Part shown: positions 51,073-62,163 of the stretch, one piece after another | How the letters are laid out: each line of letters opens with the position of its first letter | Numbering within the stretch: the first letter of the stretch is position 1 | Assembly (NCBI GenBank): GCA_963681505.1 | Contig: OY811980.1 | Coordinates: 6,174,359-6,238,358, forward strand | DNA: 64,000 nucleotides | From: Eunapius fragilis | Taxonomy: Eukaryota; Porifera; Demospongiae; Spongillida; Spongillidae | Direction: 5' to 3' | Made by a program: the position numbers and the translations under genes | Notes under the pieces: generated by a model | What the model was told of the DNA's origin: nothing | The model's input: the letters and a program-made list of their open reading frames with translations, nothing else | The model's database searches: none

Positions 51073-54000
51073 GGCGTAGGTTGGAGATAGGGGTGGGGCA
51101 AAGCAAGTTTTATTTGGGGGCAGGAGTGAGAAAAGTGGGAGTGGAGTAGTACCAAGGAGGGAGAAGAAGTGAAGGAGAGAGAGAAGAAAGGGGGAGAGGA
51201 AGAGAGACGGGTGTGTAAGGTGAACATAGTAATATCCATTTTTTACTTACAGCCGAGTCAGCCAAAATAACTTCTTTGAGGGTCCTGTCCGACCCCACAG
51301 CGAAGGTGGTCCTAAGGTCAGGTGTGATGGCTATGGACGTGTAGCTGCACGACTTCAGGACACACTCTCTTTCCCGCTTGACGTTCTGGACGTTCCAGTC
51401 GTATATTGCCCCCTCCATCCCGCAAGAAACAAGATGGCTGTCATCTGTACTCCACAGCAGACTGCGGATCTGAGGGAGAGGGGTGTGGGGCACGACTTTT
51501 TAAAAAAGTGGGTCATGCCCACTCCTCCTCCCCTTCTCCTAACCTTTCCACTGTGTCCCTTGAGGTTGCCAATGTTTTCAAACGTGTACGTAGCGAACAG
51601 CTGGATGAGTGTAGTGTTGGCAGCTGCAAACATGTGTCCACCATTGCTAAAGGAACACTGCACCAGGTAGAGGCACAAACTGAGTAATATTCCTTTCCCT
51701 ACAGCCCCCTCCCCCTTTTACCCACAAGCTCCACCCACACCATACCTCCCTACAGCCCCCCCCTTTTACCCACAAGCTCCACCCACACCATACCTCCCTA
51801 CAGCCCCCCCTTTACCCACAAGCTCCACCCACACCATACCTCCCTACAGCCCCTGTTACACAACAAGCTCCACCCACACCATACCTCCCTACAGCCCCTG
51901 TTACCCCACAAGCTCCACCCACACCATACCTCCCTATAGCCCCTGTTACCCCACAAGCTCCACCCACACCATACCTCCCTATAGCCCCTGTTACCCTACA
52001 AGCTCCACCCACACCATACCTCCCTACAGCCCCTGTTACCCCACAAGCTCCACCCACACCATACCTCCCTACAGCTCCTGTTACCCCACAAGCTCCACCC
52101 ACACCATACCTCCCTACAGCCCCTGATCATGAACTCCTTGAAGGAGCGTATGTCATCAAGGAGGATGTTCATCAGCCTCAGCTTCTCACTGAACCCCACA
52201 AGCAGGAAGAGGCCACTGGGGTGCAGTGCTATGCTGTACGCCTCCTCTTGGAACTCCTTGCATAGATCCAGGCCACTGGATCAGAGGGTAAGCCAAGCAG
52301 ATAAAGATGGCGTAATTTGTACATGTACTTTAAAAGTACAGTAGAACATTGCATTGAAGTATGGGAGGCCACTTTGCTATCATTTAATGCCCCATAGCAT
52401 TGATTTTCTGACTGAACCCTTAAAGTATTAAGCTCTACGGTTTTAACCAACCACTTTTACCTGAGGAAAAAAAAAAAGAAGTATATCGCAAGTATGTACA
52501 TATATACTGCTGCAACTATATGCACAAAGATCTGCATTGCAATTGCATGATCCTGCCTACCACCCCTCTGTTATTAATAGAGGTTTTCAGATTAAATTCA
52601 AATTCAGATAAGGATTGTGTCAGACTCTATATAAGAGTGTGTACATTGCAAGCATATGCACATGACTGAAATATAGTTGGGTACATCTGATCTATGAACC
52701 TCCTTTCTGAATAACCGTCCAATAGGCCAAATGCCTATAACCCAATCCCCAAGGACCTATGAGCAACGTGACCCAAGCCCATAGGTCCAGCCTCACTGTA
52801 TGAATCAAGCTCACTTGGTCTCATAGTTCCAAACCCTGATGGTTTTGTCGGTGGAGCATGTGGCAATGAGAGGTTTCCGTATGCAGACGTCCATACCCGT
52901 GATTTCCCCTTGATGAAAAGAGTGGGTCAGGTAATCAAAACTGGCATTTGAGCTTCCCTGCATGTACAGAAAATGAAGGTGACATAAAATGGGTCTAAGC
53001 GTAAAACACGGCGAGTTATACCTTCCCAAGGCCAGTGTTGGACAGAGACAAGCTGTAGATCTGCTGTGTGGTGGTGGTGCATATCACGGTCTCCTCAGAC
53101 GGGCTCAGTGACAAGCTCCTGATCTCGTTGCTCGGAGGAGGCGGGGCATCACTCCCAGCCAGCTGCAGGGGTTGGGTCGACGCGTCCACCCAGATGCCAA
53201 CAGTCTGAGCTTTCCTGAACACGTTTTTGTTGTCCGTCTTCTCAAAGAGACACACTGCGCCACTTCCACCAGATGTGATGAAACCCTTGGAGTAAACGGC
53301 AATACATCTCACAGGCACAACATCTTTGGAAGTTCTGTTGAGAAATCAACCCGTTACATTTTTTGGAAACATCACCTTTTTTCCTGTTTGCTTACTTACA
53401 TTGACTTTTTGGGGTTGTCGTTTGATTCTTTGTCAACTGTTACAGCAGCATGCACTATAAATTCATTCTTGAGCTCTCCTCCCTCAAACAGCTGGATCTT
53501 TCCGTTGTCAGTTCCCAGCACCAGTCTGTCCTCAGAGAGCCATGCATGGCAGAGGTAGTTCTGAGCTTCGACCTTTACGAAGGCAAACTGTTTCAGGTTG
53601 CCTTCGTTGTATCGAAACAGTTTGAACAGTTTCTCTCCCGACAGACATATCTGAGTGTTGTCATCAGGGTTGAACGAAACCTGAGGGTGTAATCGTGTGC
53701 ATGCATTTGTGCAAACTTTAAAAATCTGAGGCATACGTCATGCACTGCAGCAAGCTTGTTTACCTGGTATATAGGATTAGCAGTGTGACCATTCCCTTTC
53801 ATGGATGCCATCGATTTGGCCTTTTCCCACTGCCAGTACGTCACCATCCAGTCAGGAGCTCCGGCCTGAGAGACCAGGTACTTCGAATCTGGAGAAAATG
53901 CCAAGCTAACGTAGCACTGCGAGTTCTCTTCACCAGGGGTGAGGGTTTTGCGTTTCCTTTGCGTGGTCATGTCGAATATTGCAATCGAGGCCTTTTCGCC

Positions 54001-54231
54001 ATTCTTCTCGGCAGTGGCAACGTATCGCTTGTTCGGGCTTACGGCCATCGCAGTAATGCATTCTGATCCACTGCTGGATACGAACCGTTGCGTCTTTTGG
54101 TCTACATTGTAAATAACAAGGTTGGCTCCGGCTGGATAGATGATGGTTTGCTCGTCTAGGTAGCTGATATTATTGGATACGTCGCCCTTCAATCCAAAGG
54201 AATACTTTGGAGTGACCGACGGAATGGACAT
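46616..54231 (-). CDS. CFAP57: CFAP57 (WDR65), ciliary WD-repeat and coiled-coil protein, 19 exons, complete
   Basis: Exons on the minus strand: 54231-53764, 53680-53400, 53334-53022, 52957-52815, 52275-52110, 51657-51544, 51469-51251, 51017-50844, 50730-50569, 49735-49580, 49519-49426, 49270-49191, 48913-48803, 48744-48571, 48487-48329, 48250-48107, 47859-47608, 47233-47084 and 46942-46616. All junctions are GT-AG and phases agree, giving 1228 aa (human about 1250). The first nine exons encode WD40-type blades (for example [17 protein letters not shown]); exons 10-19 encode a long coiled coil rich in Glu/Lys/Gln, ending in a short basic tail. Known for the family: CFAP57 is an axonemal protein needed for assembly of a subset of inner dynein arms. 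Introns carry two minisatellites; that after exon 5 duplicates the splice donor. Start ATG at 54231 precedes the family-typical beginning and lies 186 bp from RUVBL1; an X-box is upstream. The 3' end also exists as a decayed copy at 33643-34208. Confidence 0.94.
47370..47603. repeat. CA-rich degenerate microsatellite in CFAP57 intron 17
   Basis: Short units such as CACACCCAGATACACACATA drift into a pure CA run ending just before the exon 17 donor at 47607. Confidence 0.85.
49745..50432. repeat. Minisatellite in CFAP57 intron 9, ending in a TG run
   Basis: More than twenty irregular units of the kind GTCACTGAGGGGGCATGTGA, about 17-26 bp each, run from about 49745 to 50385, followed by a TG microsatellite to about 50432. 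Confidence 0.9.
51717..52124 (-). repeat. 45-bp minisatellite carrying a copied CFAP57 splice donor
   Basis: About nine units begin at the 3' end of CFAP57 exon 5 and run into the intron. On the minus strand each contains GGGGCTGTAGGGAG|GTATGG or a close variant, that is, the last 14 exon bases and the donor. Donor G positions are 52109, 52064, 52019, 51974, 51929, 51884, 51839, 51793 and 51745: the first six steps are exactly 45 bp, the last two 46 and 48. See findings. Confidence 0.92.
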
Positions 54232-55794
<1,563 letters not shown>

Positions 55795-56779
55795 GGTATG
55801 TGTGGCCAATGCAAGGAACAGTCCCTTTTTTTTTTTTTTTTTTTGCAGAACCTTTTACAGTTTTCTGGGACTTTTCTTTAAAAAGGCTAGGGTCAATGTG
55901 TTAGGTCAAGTCACTTATAAGTCACATAACCATCCTGCCATCTGTATTGCTAAACATTCTTTGCTTTCATCGCATTTATCTTGTCACTTTGGGTATATTG
56001 TATTGAATTTAAGTGGTGCACAAAGACCCTATTCCCCATCTACGTATTGAACCTCTCATATTTGAATTATAAGGCACTAGCTTGGGTCATTTGTATACAA
56101 ACAGATAAAGAAGATGTTGAAAGGCAACTGACTGGTTGTGCCTCTGGACTGAGTGTTCCAAGTTTTTTCCCTACGTGTCCTGATTGCTGTCACTTGTACC
56201 CGTACTTCAGTGCCTCTTCGTACCACTGCTTTTCAATTGGAAGCATCTCCAACACCTATGGTGATGATGATGGTGTTAGCATGGAATATGAAATTAATTT
56301 TATACCATTATTGCTAATGGGTAACTTGCTCAAGAGGAGAGGGTGTGTGATAGGTTTTTAATGAGTTGTATTATGTGGGACCAGCCACACCCCTTTGAAT
56401 TTGTATCTTACAGGTTGTCCCCATATAGAAGCACATTGAGCTTGGATATGGAATAGCATACCCATCACACACATACCACACACACATGCACACCAATACA
56501 GGCCCGCATTACAAGAATCTGCAAATGCTATTACCAACGCAAGCTGCTTATGAGCTAGGTTCTCTATCTAAAAAATTACTTCGGGATCAATTTGTGCATG
56601 ATGGATCTCCCCCAACAATCATCAGTGCCATCTGCCGGTGGCTGGGCACTCAGTATGTGCTTATTCTTACATGAGGGGGTGGCGCCATGTTTCGTTCCCA
56701 TTTTGAACCCTCCGGCGCTTCGGGTGCTACAAGGGAGAGAGTTAATGAACGCCACCAGCTCTAGCTTTTCAAAACTTAC
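55795..56779. other. Between RUVBL1 and NDUFB9 exon 1; no gene seen
   Basis: The plus-strand frame 55981-56361 (126 codons) has no recognised homology. I searched the minus strand for later NDUFB9 exons by eye and did not find the expected Tyr/Pro/Trp-rich phrases. Confidence 0.45.
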
Positions 56780-57005
56780 AAATATATGGGTCGGGGTGTT
56801 TTCGGCGTTCGAATTCCCTTTCTCCTTCCTCCAACAACTGTGCAGCCCGCGCGATATCCTTAAGGTTCTTATGGGCATCAAACTTGGCCCTTAGGATTAA
56901 AGCCTCCTGCCTCCATGCTTGTCTGTCAATTGTCCATGATAGAAGATGCTTCTGGGCGTTTCTGTACAACCTGATAACCCTCTGAGCGTGTGACAAACTT
57001 GTCAT
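56780..57005 (-). CDS. NDUFB9: NDUFB9 (complex I LYR subunit), first exon only
   Basis: From ATG 57005 the frame reads MTSLSHAQRVIRLYRNAQKH and continues to a GTAAGT donor at 56779 after HPDPYI. The LYR tripeptide is intact (IRLYRNAQKHLLSW), and RAKFDAHKNLKDI and ARAAQLLEEGEREF follow the family pattern of complex I subunit B9/B22, an LYR-motif protein of the mitochondrial inner-membrane arm that binds acyl carrier protein. Human NDUFB9 is 179 aa; only about 75 residues are here. The downstream exons should lie below 56779 on this strand but were not recognised before RUVBL1 ends at 55794, so this is either a gene with diverged later exons or an orphaned exon. Confidence 0.8.
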
Positions 57006-57084
57006 CCTCTTTGAAGTCTAGCGTCACGTGATCCGATAGTCTTCTCGTTCCCGAGAGAGGGACTTAATTCAAAAAATGGTGAGT
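57006..57084. promoter_or_regulatory. Divergent upstream region of NDUFB9 with a Met-only exon candidate
   Basis: On the plus strand, AAAAAATGGTGAGT at 57071-57084 is an ATG directly followed by a strong GT donor, 70 bp from the opposed NDUFB9 ATG. Genes with a Met-only first coding exon exist (common among ribosomal proteins), but no downstream exon is recognised before 61 kb. Confidence 0.35.
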
Positions 57085-58000
57085 TAGCCTACTGCATACC
57101 CATGAAGAAGCTTGTTACTTCCCCACCGTAGGGTGGAGTAAGACGGTATGAATACCCCAAGTACGTGTGGTCTCCCGCCGGGGGATGGTGGTGTAATCCA
57201 AGGCAGTGGAAAAAGAATACATTTTTGGCGTTCGTTTGTGCTGGTTTGAGCAGTGCTGCTGTGTGGTACATCTCTGCTCAACTCGAGGCAAGTTGGCGTT
57301 GCAACCAGAACTGCTTGTTTAAGCTTATCCGATAACCTTTGATACAGCGACGACCGGTGGCTCCTTATAGACATATACCTTCTCAATACTGGTGCAAGCA
57401 TGCTAAGGTACGTGTCAACGACCTGACGTTCCTTCCTTCCGTTAAAGGGCCTGGTAATCCTTTTACTTTATGGGGACAATATTTATAACCTTTCCTAACC
57501 TAAGCCATAACTAATATTATCCATGCCTAAACCTAGCTAGTCTGTGTACCTTCCTCTCTGTTCACAGGCTTGCTGGGCTTAGACTAGGGTTAGGGTTAGT
57601 GTAAGGTTATAATGGGTAAGTTTCAATTGTCCTCATAAAGTATAGGATATGTAGGGCCTTCTTTGGAAGAGGAGGTGGTGGTGGGGGGGGGGGGGGGGGG
57701 GGGATGTGGACTACTTAGGTGCTACTAGCTGGATAGTGAAGGCCACACTCATGTTGTGCATTTGATGTCATAAAGTAAAACACTGCCAGGGTAGAAAGCA
57801 ACCAAACAATAAACGCTCTTGCAAAGTTCCATTATCTCTGTCACTTTTGTTCCTTAATTCTTTTTATTAATTTCCTCACTTTTGTAGTGGACCCATGCTT
57901 CATGCTTTGCTTTATTCTACTTCAAGTAATCTTCTCTGCCTGTGTTGGTAAAGGGGAATCACCTGTGGCATTAATTTGTATTGATTTTTATTTTTAAAAT
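57085..58000. other. Intergenic DNA, no assignable gene
   Basis: A minus-strand frame at 57401-57084 starts MLAPVLRRYMSIRSHR, basic like a mitochondrial presequence, but the rest matches nothing I know. A run of about 20 G lies at 57683-57703. Confidence 0.4.
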
Positions 58001-58508
58001 ATATAATGGAACGTTTTATGATAAAACCAGGCTTGTGCTTTTTCACTATAAAATAGCGTTAATTTCAAACCCACATATCTTCCGAGCTAAACGACCGACG
58101 TCCTTTCGTTGATTTTTACTTAATCTATAATCAAGATATTGATGATCAAAGTCAGAGCAATTTTCCCGGTTGTTTCGCACCATTCTATATTTTCCATTCA
58201 GTGCTCTTCTAAACTATAGAATGGCACGAAAAAACTGGGCAATTTTGACGTGGGAGAGATACTCCTTCGTTCAGTTTTATGCGTTTTTAACTCTGAAGGT
58301 GACCGAACTTTGTTATGGACGAGTGTAAAGGGCTCATAGTGTGTAAAAATAGAATTAAATGCAGAACTGATGTAACAATAAGTGCTGAAAATATGAAGGA
58401 CGTGGGTCGTTTAGCTTGGAAGATATGTGGGTTTGAAATTGGTGCTATTTTATAGTGGTATTATTGAAAAAACCACAAGCCTGGTTTTGTCATAAAACAT
58501 CCCATATG
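58001..58508. repeat. Foldback element, about 508 bp
   Basis: Outer arms of about 100 bp are inverted repeats, for example CCCACATATCTTCCGAGCTA against TAGCTTGGAAGATATGTGGG and AAAACCAGGCTTGTG against CACAAGCCTGGTTTT. A nested hairpin (about 58163-58245, AATTTTCCCGG... against ...CTGGGCAATTTT, with ATTCTATA/TATAGAAT near the tip) occupies the middle. No coding content. Confidence 0.87.
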
Positions 58509-58540
58509 TCAAAACAAAAAATACAAAGGCAAGGTATGAT

Positions 58541-58790
58541 ATATGGGATAGTGTCCAGCAAAATCACCCTTCTGGATAGTTTTTCAAGTTTTTTCATTTT
58601 CTGTGAACTCCAAACAGCTTCTATCAAATGGCCCTTACACATCCTAAATTGGACTATCCATCATAAAGTTATTAGGCACTGAATTTATAATTAGCCATAC
58701 ATTTCAATGCGAGCGTTACTTTTCTTTTGCTTGTCCTGGAAAATCTGATAAAGTATCATAAAGGTGATTTTGCTGGACACTGTTCCATAT
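58541..58790. repeat. Inverted-repeat element, about 250 bp
   Basis: ATATGGGATAGTGTCCAGCA followed by AAATCACC is repeated inverted at the other end (GGTGATTTTGCTGGACACTG, then TTCCATAT). It directly follows the 508-bp foldback. The interior contains AGGCACTGAATTTATAATTAG, similar to GCGCAGAATTTATAATCAG near 37236. Confidence 0.75.
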
Positions 58791-60336
58791 AAGGGATTGA
58801 ATTTACATCTTAGTCGAAATAACCTGTGGAGCCCAGCTCCATCATTAATATCCATTACTCTTCCCCACTTAACTCTAGAGCCATGAAGGTAAATATTAGT
58901 TGCCCTAAACAATGGCAAATGAAAATTCTTATAGCAGTTGGAGGGCTTTCTAGACAAACCTAGGTTATTGTGTTTAGTAACTTGAGTGTCCAAATGTGAT
59001 GGCAAATTCCTAATTCATTTAGTTGGCGTTCGGCCATTGTAGTTGTCATTTGGCCATTGTAGTCAATGGGGGACCTTCCCCCTTGCTTTGTGATATGCTC
59101 CCAATGGCCCGTATACACCATGGGCTGTTCAAGCTCTTGTTATGTCTCCCAGGCCTGCTGCCTGTTGTGCCGCAAACCATCCTAAGTGAGACAGTCCCAA
59201 TAATGATGTAATGACCTCTTACAATAGGCGGCCCCGGGGGGGGGCCCCGGGGGGCCATAGTGCCTCCCCTCCCCTGGTTATGGCGCCCCCCCCCCCCCCC
59301 TCCCAACCCCTATAAGTAATTTTTACTGTAGCGTTGCAATATGATTACTACATGTATCTATGTGTAATATAGCTACTAACACTCATCTGAGCGTACAAAT
59401 AGCTATTAACAATGACTAAGATTGCAAAATCGATAATGCCCCTCCCCCTTTGACGCCCTTCGTGGGGTTGGCCCCTCCCCCTTTGGCGCCCTTCGTGGGG
59501 TTGGCCCCTCCGTTCGGTAAGCGCTGGGGCCGCCTTGCTTACCTCCTAGTAAAAGGCTCCTTACCGTCTGTAAAGACCCCCCAGTAAAGTTTCCTTACCT
59601 CAGATCTGTGCAGAAGGCCCTCACCTCTAAGTGAAAACCATTACCTCCAATAATAATTGCTTGTTTTCATCTGATCTGATTACCCAAATGTACATCTTGA
59701 TGTTGGTGGAATTCATACTTCGGATAACATTAAAACCTTTTGACACACGCCTACTAGCCACGTTTCCACGATTGCTTGATGTCTGAGTGATATCTTAATA
59801 TCCTGGCAAACAGACTTTTTTTGTTTTCTGTCAAATGATACCCTTTCAAGGCCATAGTGTAGCGGCTATCGCTGGAGACCACACATCAACAAACATGCAG
59901 ATAGGGTTTATGCAAATGATCTGTTTGGTTGGCCACTCGAATGCGGATGCAATATAATTTTATAACCACAACATAAAAATTTCCTGGTTTTATTTTATTT
60001 TTTTGCAGTGTTTCACTATGCTTCAATGCTTTCTTTAGGAGGATGACCCGAGATTGGGACAGGCTTCTCAACACCACTCTCACTGAGTGCACACTGCTTA
60101 CTATAACCACTGGGAGCCACGTGTGTGTGTGTGTGTGTATCGAGGGATAGAAAGTGGTGTTTTGCACTCTGCTGTAGTCCACACTCAGAGCATGTATTGA
60201 TCTTCACATATTTGCGAAACCTAGAGTGAAAGTACATATGGATGTAGAATGAGGTTACAGAGTCATTCTTTGAAGGACAGGCGCGAGGATGAATTGCAGC
60301 AGCTGCTAGGATTAGAGGGAGAACCTTAAAGTAACC
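58791..60336. other. Intergenic DNA, no gene seen
   Basis: Contains G/C-rich low-complexity sequence at 59226-59302 with a C run, and two tandem copies of a 33-bp unit at about 59439-59505 (CCCTTCGTGGGGTTGGCCCC). Confidence 0.5.
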
Positions 60337-60600
60337 CGAAGGGCTTCGGGGTATAGCCCCCCTCCCCCTCACTTTAGGGTATAGCCCCCCTCCCCATCAC
60401 TTTAGGGTATAGCCCCCCTCCCCCTCACTTTAGGGTATAGCCCCTCCCCCTCACTTTAGGGTATAGCCCCTCCCCTCACTTTAAGGTATAGCCCCTCCCC
60501 CTTACTTTAGGGTATAGCCCCCCCCCCCCCCCCCCCCCCCTCACTTTAGGGCATAGCCCCCCCCCCCCCCCTCACTTTAGGGCATAGCCCCCTTACTAGG
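60337..60600. repeat. Minisatellite of about 29-bp units with long C runs
   Basis: About nine units of the form TTTAGGGTATAGCCCCCCTC followed by CCCCTCAC; the number of C varies strongly between units, reaching about 23 at 60518-60540. Confidence 0.92.
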
Positions 60601-61017
60601 CTCAACTTTACTCGCAGCCGATATGTCAAATCCCACCTGGGTGTTATAAAATCTTCAGCGTCATGTTGGCTATGTGTGGCTTTGGGCTCCAAAAAACCTT
60701 TTCTCCTAATGAATGAGGCACCTTTTCTCCTAATGCGCATGCATTGCATTCTGTCACACTCTTTTGAAGCAATGCCAAACTAGGTCATATTGCGAAAGGT
60801 TGCATCTGATTGAGCAGGCCATAAGCCACTGCATTCTTTGCAGTCTACAGAAATGCCCACAGATACCCTACAAATTGAGAACAACTCATCTCATTGTGTA
60901 AGTTTGACTTTAAATTTTTTTTGTGAAAAATACAAATCATCAGAATACAAACTAGATGAGAGCTATCTGTATCGTAGGATAGTGAACTTGAAAGAATACA
61001 TAGTACAGTAAAAATCA
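60601..61017. other. 3' flank of the reductase gene
   Basis: No gene recognised; presumably contains the 3' UTR of the minus-strand reductase. Two copies of CCTTTTCTCCTAATG lie near 60698 and 60721. Confidence 0.5.
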
Positions 61018-61908
61018 TCAGAAGACAAACGGGATGAGAGCCTTCCGTATGGTAGGGTAATCCTTGAACTTGATCTTGTACCACTTGTGGTTTGCATACG
61101 ACCTCGGGATGAACGTTGCAGCTGTGAAGAGGAACCACACCAAGCCGGCCAGCGACCAGGTGGCGACGGCCCACCCCGCCCACTGCAGCATCTCCCCGAG
61201 GTAGTTGGGATTGGACACGAGGCAGAAGAGAGGGCCCCTGGGGAGGTAGTACTCCGTGTCCTTACGGCTCTTCCTCATGCACACCAGCTGCGTGTCAGCC
61301 GCCCTGTTCAGGACGAATCCGACCACGAACAGCACGAGTCCGATGACGAAGCGGGGATCGTAGTAGTAGTGGCGGCAGTAGTCCACGGAGCCGATGAACT
61401 CCGCGTTGATGTAGTGGTAAATAACGTTTGCAATGAAGGTGGATATGGGCATCCAGATGGCGACCCTGGGACTGCTGTACCGCGTGACGAACGGGTGTAT
61501 GAAGGACCTGTGGACGTAGTGGGCGGTGAACAGAGCGTAGAAGGTCAGGTTGATGGCGTCGTAGCGGCACTGTCCCGCCAGGAAGTAGGTGAGTGTGAAT
61601 AGGCAGATGCCGGGGATCAGTTCCGTGAGGACGTACGCCACGCGCACGGGGACGAGTCCCTGCTCGTCTCCCGTAGTGTGCCTCCCGTAAGGGGCCGTCT
61701 TGCATGCCTGCGCCACGAAGGTGACCACGGCAAGGAGGAAGCCGAGGATGACCAGGGCGTAGTGCACCCAGAAGCGGATCGGGTCGTCCGGGAACCGCCC
61801 CGTGGTGCTGTTCGAGTCGAAAAGCGTGTAGGGGATCCCGTACCCAAAGCTGGCCTGCTCGCTGCACTTGGCGAGGCTTACCCTCGACGCGCAGGTGAAC
61901 AAAGCCAT
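61018..61908 (-). CDS. Steroid 5-alpha-reductase family protein (SRD5A1/2-like), intronless
   Basis: Single frame of 296 aa from ATG 61908 (human SRD5A1 and SRD5A2 are about 255 aa). The C-terminal half is diagnostic: HRSFIHPF, DPRFVIGLVLFVVGFVLN, the NADPH-site region LPRGPLFCLVSNPNYLGEML, and the closing HKWYKIKFKDYPTIRKALIP with FVF. APYGRH near residue 73 also matches the family. Six to seven hydrophobic segments are visible, as expected for an ER membrane enzyme that reduces the 4,5 double bond of a 3-oxo-4-ene steroid or a related enone. Early animals make unusual sterols, so the substrate is unknown. The coding sequence is clearly GC-richer than its flanks. Head-to-head with the TOPORS-like gene, 255 bp between starts. 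Confidence 0.9.
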   Translation of the reverse strand: MALFTCASRVSLAKCSEQASFGYGIPYTLFDSNSTTGRFPDDPIRFWVHYALVILGFLLAVVTFVAQACKTAPYGRHTTGDEQGLVPVRVAYVLTELIPGICLFTLTYFLAGQCRYDAINLTFYALFTAHYVHRSFIHPFVTRYSSPRVAIWMPISTFIANVIYHYINAEFIGSVDYCRHYYYDPRFVIGLVLFVVGFVLNRAADTQLVCMRKSRKDTEYYLPRGPLFCLVSNPNYLGEMLQWAGWAVATWSLAGLVWFLFTAATFIPRSYANHKWYKIKFKDYPTIRKALIPFVF

Positions 61909-62163
61909 GGTTTGTGCTGCTTCGCAGGATAAATTTGTACCCGGAAAGAGAGTAAGGTAACCGGATCGTGAATTGTGTACAGTGTAAGAATATGACTTGT
62001 CTTACCTTGCTGCAGATAAAATCACACTCCCTTGCTGCTACTACAAAAGGCATAATTTTTATAGTATAAAAGTAACTTTATTGGCCGTCAATGTTATATT
62101 ACGGTATAACAAGTTATATTAATAAAGGTATTAACGATTAATGGTGGGCGTCGTATAGAGAAG
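61909..62163. promoter_or_regulatory. Bidirectional promoter region between the reductase and TOPORS-like genes
   Basis: 255 bp between opposed start codons. AT-rich centre; no specific motif recognised. Confidence 0.65.

Noticed and set aside
51812..52102. Gly/Ala/Val 15-residue repeat frame on the minus strand
   Set aside because: It is a different frame from the CFAP57 exon and only reflects the 45-bp minisatellite; the biologically relevant frame reads VWCGWSL-type units.
57084..57401. Minus-strand frame with a basic, presequence-like N-terminus
   Set aside because: No recognised domain and no convincing splice continuation; it overlaps the putative promoter or 5' region of a divergent transcript.
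61295..62053. 252-codon minus-strand frame overlapping the reductase gene
   Set aside because: A shifted-frame shadow rich in Arg/Pro/His; the reductase frame carries the family motifs.
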